From NCBI RefSeq assembly GCF_900100385.1, contig NZ_FNFC01000012.1:62001-126000 (forward strand): DNA of 64,000 nucleotides. Direction: 5' to 3'. This stretch comes from Halovenus aranensis (GTDB taxonomy: Archaea; Halobacteriota; Halobacteria; Halobacteriales; Haloarculaceae). The notes below the pieces were generated by a model that was not told where the DNA came from, searched no databases, and saw only the letters and a list, made by a program, of their open reading frames with translations. The position numbers were made by a program, and so were the translations under genes. Of the stretch, positions 59,830 to 64,000 are shown in pieces. Each line of letters opens with the position of its first letter. Position 1 is the stretch's first letter.

Positions 59830-59976
59830 TCACTCGAACCATTCCGAGTAGTCGCCACAGTTCGTACACTCCGCGCGTGTATACCACGAATCACCCCGCT
59901 CGTGTTCGGAGGGCGGTACTTCTGCGACCTCGACGGAGATTGCGCCGCACTGGGGACACTGCGATGGTATCGTCAC
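59830..59976 (-). CDS. Small zinc-ribbon protein (48 residues)
   Basis: The minus strand has a 48-residue frame MTIPSQCPQCGAISVEVAEV ... ECTNCGDYSEWFE with two CxxC knuckles 29 residues apart, a zinc ribbon. It starts with GTG at 59976, since an in-frame stop lies five codons upstream. CTTATGTA on the minus strand (about 60001-60008) is a TATA-like box about 28 bases before the GTG. Small proteins of this sort are common in haloarchaea and act in regulation. It converges with copy 2 of the double-HTH regulator. Confidence 0.65.
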   Translation of the reverse strand: MTIPSQCPQCGAISVEVAEVPPSEHERGDSWYTRAECTNCGDYSEWFE

Positions 59977-60009
59977 ATCGGTAAAAGTCTACAAACCGAT
60001 GCTACATAA

Positions 60010-60299
60010 GATTTATCTAGTCCTTGGTATGTATTCTTGCAATTCGCGCTGATAGCTCTTGTCGGGTGATTAATCACGGTAGTACCTCTCTATTTTCAAT
60101 ATCTGTGTCTGGTAGCCGCCCCTCATCAGGGGGATATTGTCTCCAATTATCAGATTAAAAAATATTACATTCAAACTCGCTGAATCAGTCTGCTATTTGT
60201 GGGGTGGGGCCAGCGTATTGCGTTACGTAGGCGCATTTTTCGGAAGCGGTCTTGACTAGTCGTTGATTTCGATTACGGTAATACTGCGTAGTATCGGGG
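60010..60299. other. Gap with no recognisable gene
   Basis: A 290-base AT-rich region between the small zinc-ribbon gene and the convergent nucleotidyltransferase gene. Only weak features are seen: a small hairpin CCCCT-CATC-AGGGG near 60119-60132, and a poly-A/T tract (attaaaaaatattacat near 60152). I see no gene. Confidence 0.4.
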
Positions 60300-61268
60300 T
60301 CAGTCACCATTCAACTGGGTATGAGCGCCGATGACTGCCCCGGAGAGATCGAGCGATGTGACCTGTGTCTGTTCGTCGATGAGTGAGTTGCGGATCTCGC
60401 TGTCAGTGATACTCGCATTCGGGAAGACAATAGTATTGCTGAGTGTGCTCTCTCTCACGGTTGCACCGGCCATGACCTGCACGTTTTCTTGTAGGTCGCA
60501 ATTTTCGACTGTGGCCTCACGATGGATGGCATTCTCGCCATCGAGATACCATGCGATTGCATCGAGGTAACTCTCCGGCGTCCCGATATCGAACCACGGT
60601 TCGTCGAAGGTGAAGGCATGGACCTGCTCACGGTTCTGGAGCCACTGAATGAACCACCCGGGTTCGTCCGGGTTGTTGTCGCCGGCGAGGTACCCCTCAA
60701 AGAGTGAGAGCGTGTCTGCAGTGAATGCATAACAGGCGATGGAGACCAATGTGCTGTTCGGATCGTCTGGCTTCTCCTGGAACTCGGTTACGACGCCGTC
60801 GTTGTTGAGATCAACTAGTCCGTAGGAGGTCGCGCGTTCGTACGAGCCGACATCGTAGGCTGCAATTGTCGGGGCTGCGTTGGCCTCGAACGTATCGAGG
60901 AAGTCACTCACGTCAAAGCAGATGAGATTGTCGCCGGCAATGACGAGTGTATCGTCGGTCAGGTTTTCGCGGTCGACGAGCTGGCCGAGCGCGCCGACGA
61001 CGCCGAACTTCTCGGCCTCGGCGGTCGTGTCTTCGATGGAGAGTTGCGGCTTGTCGTAGGGTGAGTTTGCTAGATATTCCTCGAACTCGGCGGCGAACTT
61101 CTCGTTCGTCGAAACGTAGACGTCGTCGATGCGGTCGTCGGCTTCGAGTTCCTCGAAGACAGTCCCGATGACGGTTTGCTCGCCAATCGGGAGGAGCATT
61201 TTCGGCCGGCTCTTGGTAATCGGCCAGAGCCGCGTCGCGTACCCACCTGCCAGTACGATTGCATCCAT
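60300..61268 (-). CDS. Sugar nucleotidyltransferase (glucose-1-phosphate thymidylyl/uridylyltransferase type)
   Basis: A 322-residue NDP-sugar pyrophosphorylase that makes an activated sugar from a sugar-1-phosphate and NTP. The N-terminal catalytic domain has the signature MDAIVLAGGYATRLWPITKS (G-x-G-T/A-R-L-x-P), the metal-binding DTLVIAGDNLICFD and TEFQEKPDDPNSTLVSIACY. The C-terminus has a left-handed beta-helix start (NCDLQENVQVMAGATVREST). The exact base and sugar are not predictable. Its partner genes in this region are an epimerase/dehydratase and a membrane protein, so it probably supplies surface glycan. The ATG ending at 61268 is the family start. Confidence 0.9.
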   Translation of the reverse strand: MDAIVLAGGYATRLWPITKSRPKMLLPIGEQTVIGTVFEELEADDRIDDVYVSTNEKFAAEFEEYLANSPYDKPQLSIEDTTAEAEKFGVVGALGQLVDRENLTDDTLVIAGDNLICFDVSDFLDTFEANAAPTIAAYDVGSYERATSYGLVDLNNDGVVTEFQEKPDDPNSTLVSIACYAFTADTLSLFEGYLAGDNNPDEPGWFIQWLQNREQVHAFTFDEPWFDIGTPESYLDAIAWYLDGENAIHREATVENCDLQENVQVMAGATVRESTLSNTIVFPNASITDSEIRNSLIDEQTQVTSLDLSGAVIGAHTQLNGD

Positions 61269-61387
61269 ACGTACCAATATAGAAATAGGAGATACCTCTT
61301 AGTTGCATTGGTTTTCGCTATCACTGAACATTTCTCACATATGAATCAAACCGTTTTTCACGTAGTCGAGTGACTGCGTAGCCACAC

Positions 61388-62305
61388 ATGGAGGGACAGC
61401 GAATTCTCGTCACTGGTGGGGCCGGCTTCGTCGGCTCGAACCTGGCAAACGAGCTGGCAGTGAATAACGACGTGGTCGTGGTCGACGACTGTTATCTCGG
61501 GACGCCGGACAACCTTGACGACGCGGTTACGTTCTACGAGCAGAGTGTCCTCGCTGAGGACCTACCGACGGACGTCGATGTCGTGTTCCACCTGGCCGCG
61601 CTCTCGTCGTACGCGATGCACGAAGACGACCCCTGTCAGGGCGCGCGGGTGAACGTGGAGGGCTTTGTCAACGTCGTCGAGCAGGCGCGTGAGGAGGGTT
61701 GTGAGACGGTCGTCTACGCCTCGACCTCCTCGATTTACGGCAGCCGGACTGAGCCCTCGCCAGAGGACATGGACGTGACGGTCAACACCGGCTACGAGGC
61801 CTCGAAGATGGCCCGGGAACGGTACGCCGAGTACTTCGCCAACCACTACGACATGACGATGGCTGGAATGCGGTTTTTCTCGGTGTACCAGGGCTACGGC
61901 GGCGCGGAAGGTCACAAGGGCGAGTACGCGAACGTCATCGCGCAGTTTGCTGATGATATTGCAAACGGTGAGTCGCCAGTGTTGTATGGTGACGGAACAC
62001 AGACGAGAGATTTCACGCACGTTGACGACGTGGTCCGCGGACTTGTGCTAGCCGGTGAACACGAACTAAACGGCGTGTTCAATCTCGGGACGGGAGAGAG
62101 CTACGACTTTAACACGGTCGTTAAGATGTTAAATGAGGAACTCGGTACAGATATCGAACCGGAGTACGTCGAGAATCCGATCCCTGAATCAGTGTACGTG
62201 CATGATACATGTGCGGATTACTCGAAAATGAAGGAAGCAACCGGATGGGGGCCACAGATTTCATTCGAAGAGGGGATTCGCCGCGTGTGTGCCGGGTATC
62301 CGTGA
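61388..62305 (+). CDS. NAD-dependent nucleotide-sugar epimerase/dehydratase
   Basis: A 305-residue extended SDR enzyme acting on NDP-sugars, such as a UDP-glucose epimerase or dehydratase. The N-terminal NAD loop is ILVTGGAGFVGSNLANELA (G-x2-G-x2-G). VVFHLAALSSYAMHEDDPCQ, the Ser/Thr in ASTSSIYGSRTEPSPED and the YxxxK pair in NTGYEASKMARERYAEYF form the active site. RDFTHVDDVVRGLVLA is the substrate-binding region. The exact reaction is unknown. It is divergent from the nucleotidyltransferase gene, with a 119-base gap. The gap 62306-62390 between it and the next gene is empty apart from catatataaat. Confidence 0.9.
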   Translation: MEGQRILVTGGAGFVGSNLANELAVNNDVVVVDDCYLGTPDNLDDAVTFYEQSVLAEDLPTDVDVVFHLAALSSYAMHEDDPCQGARVNVEGFVNVVEQAREEGCETVVYASTSSIYGSRTEPSPEDMDVTVNTGYEASKMARERYAEYFANHYDMTMAGMRFFSVYQGYGGAEGHKGEYANVIAQFADDIANGESPVLYGDGTQTRDFTHVDDVVRGLVLAGEHELNGVFNLGTGESYDFNTVVKMLNEELGTDIEPEYVENPIPESVYVHDTCADYSKMKEATGWGPQISFEEGIRRVCAGYP

Positions 62306-62390
62306 CTCACGGTTTGAACTCGTTTGAAACCGGTGGGTTGTAATATCATCTTCGTGGGTTTCGGGGTTAGTCCTGAGAAACATATATAAA

Positions 62391-64000
62391 TTAACATGAT
62401 CCTGATTGACTGTCACTGATCTGTACTGGGACGACGAGCGTGTGTCCGTTGCTATCCGGTCCACCGTCGTACACAGCTTGACCCCGTTTGATGAATGTCT
62501 CAAGCGTGGTCGCCTCGGCAGGGATAGGGTCTGCAGGGACTGCTACTGCGCCGACGGAGTTCCATGAGTCGCGGATAAGTATCGGGCACTTTGGGGGGGT
62601 GCCGCCCTGAAGCCACCCAAGTGTCGGACTACGTGTTGTGTCGGCGTCGTAGTAGTTACGTGCAACTCGGGTGGGGTGGTCATCACTTGTCCACGTCCCC
62701 TCAATGTGGGTTTCTGTGAACGTGATGGTCTCAAACTCGGCGTTCGTCGTTGTACTCTGGTAGGGAATTACAGGTGGACCGGCAAAAGCGAGTGGCGCGG
62801 AAACAATCACAGCGATAAGAAGAATGACCGGAATGCCGAACTTTTTAATGGCATGGCTGTCCCCACGACACGCTACGTTGCCGACCGCAAGTGCAGCCAT
62901 GATAGCGATCGAAACATGTCCGAAGGTCTGCGCTCGCCGGGCGAATAATGAGTACTCAGGACTGAGGCCAGCACTGAACGCAAAGCCAATGAATGGAATC
63001 GGAGCGAGCACGATTGCCAGGACGATTGGACTGTAATGCTGGTCAACCAGTGCCAGCGGCGCTCCCCAGACCATGAATACGGCAAGGATTATGAGCGGGC
63101 TGACATACAGAAGCAAATGTGGCTGTGTTGATGCTGTGCCGGGAAACACGTCTGTTATCGCATTGATTACCGTGATGCCGAATGCAACGCCAAGTGGGAC
63201 GGCGAACGTAAGTCGTGTCTGGGCAGGTGTGGCAGTTCGTAGGAAGACCGCCAATCCGACAAGGACGATAATCCAGGCAAAGAATAGTCCAGGTTTGGCG
63301 GCCAAATCGCCGAAGTACGGCGGTCTTGTCACAATGTAGTACCCTCCAAAGTATCCCCAAAAGAGTGCGGGAATCAAAACTATCTGCATGAGCGTTCGCC
63401 AGTTGGGCCATCTGGTGAGATGATAGATTGCGAGCGTCGTTAACGCCAGGGCTACCATAATTGTACTGAGATGGTGTGTTATTGGAGTGACGATGAGAAG
63501 CGAAAGGAGGATCCCTAACCAGCGGGGCTGACCAGACTGCAGATACTGGTGAAACGCGTACGATGTTATTAAAAAAATACGAGACCCAACACTTCGTAGT
63601 GGACCCAGACTGTTCGTCGCAAGAACAATCCTTGGAACACGAGAATGAGTCCGGCCACAAGTGTGGTAGCAAAGATGCGAGAAAAGTCCCAGTCATATCG
63701 TCGTGCCAACCGTCGTGTGACTGCAACTGCCAATAGACAGGGAACTACACCGATTACAGCAATCACTGGTTGCGTGAGCCAGAGCAGTTCCGTGCCTGTG
63801 AGCAGTTGTATTTGACTCAATAATGTCGGAAATGTATAGCCGTGTGGTCCGATAGTTTGTATCGCTAATTCGGCATTAGTGGCAATCCGTTCTGCTTGGC
63901 TCGCGAATTTGAATCCATCGGGATTGAACGGTAGCGATGTCCAGTAACGAGGCGCGATTCGCAGTGCAGTCCCGGCGGTGAACACTAGAATCGTCCCGAG
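62391..64000 (-). pseudogene. Polytopic membrane protein, GT-C-like, frameshifted in a poly-T tract
   Basis: The gene enters from the right edge and is open to 63569 in one frame, ending VWVHYEVLGLVFF, where a stop follows the run of seven T (A on the plus strand, 63567-63573). With one more T it continues LITSYAFHQYLQSGQPRWLG into the frame that begins near 63458 and ends at 62391. So it is one gene of at least 536 residues with a one-base frameshift. About ten helices are predicted, with a large soluble C-terminal part (NAEFETITFTETHIEGTWTS) containing a few sequon sites. It resembles GT-C-type glycosyltransferases, which use lipid-linked sugars; exact family unknown. It may be phase-variable, a pseudogene or a sequencing error. 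Confidence 0.72.

Overview
This window is a piece of a halophilic archaeal chromosome (class Halobacteria, most like the Haloarcula/Halorhabdus/Natronomonas side, but I cannot fix the genus). The reasons are the very acidic predicted proteins, GC-rich coding DNA, many apparently leaderless genes with a TATA-like box about 25-30 bases before the start codon, an S-layer glycoprotein gene beside an archaeosortase gene, several PGF-CTERM surface proteins, diphthine synthase and a TrmB-family regulator.

Bases 1 to about 35,100 look like stable core chromosome. They hold a cytidine deaminase start, a DRG-type GTPase, an exported nuclease-family protein, a 5-formyltetrahydrofolate cyclo-ligase-like protein, an APC transporter fused to two universal stress domains, a TrkA/TrkH potassium pair, a DUF255 protein, an envelope group (glycosyltransferases, a sulfatase-like protein, a flippase-like protein), a TrmB-like regulator, a PhzF protein, a Trm5/TYW2-type tRNA methyltransferase, tRNA-Thr(CGU), a metalloprotease-like lipoprotein, PstB and DphB. 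Next come archaeosortase A and, downstream of it on the same strand order, the 1,193-residue S-layer glycoprotein whose C-terminal signal it should process. UppP, a ribbon-helix-helix regulator with an 18-bp palindrome and a DUF1616 membrane protein close this part.

Bases about 35,100 to 60,000 are an AT-richer accessory zone shaped by transposons. It contains a 129-bp MITE, three IS1341-type (tnpB-only) elements at different stages of decay, an IS607-type element whose recombinase is cut by an IS200/IS605 element, an IS4 pseudogene and several orphan element ends that fold into hairpins. Cargo includes two PGF-CTERM surface proteins, a MacB-like ABC exporter operon, a DUF2188-pseudokinase fusion, two paralogous double-HTH regulators, a NUDIX hydrolase, a two-gene HTH operon that may be toxin-antitoxin-like, a broken CPBP protease gene and an orphan ABC ATPase.

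Bases 60,300 to 64,000 return to surface polysaccharide genes: a sugar nucleotidyltransferase, a sugar-nucleotide epimerase/dehydratase and a polytopic membrane protein with a one-base frameshift in a poly-T tract. The most unusual signals are the TnpB with a moved RuvC-II glutamate, the scattered omega-RNA-like hairpins without tnpB, a possible promoter-terminator-bounded small RNA at 52,776-52,892, the pseudokinase fusion, and the phase-variation-like frameshift.
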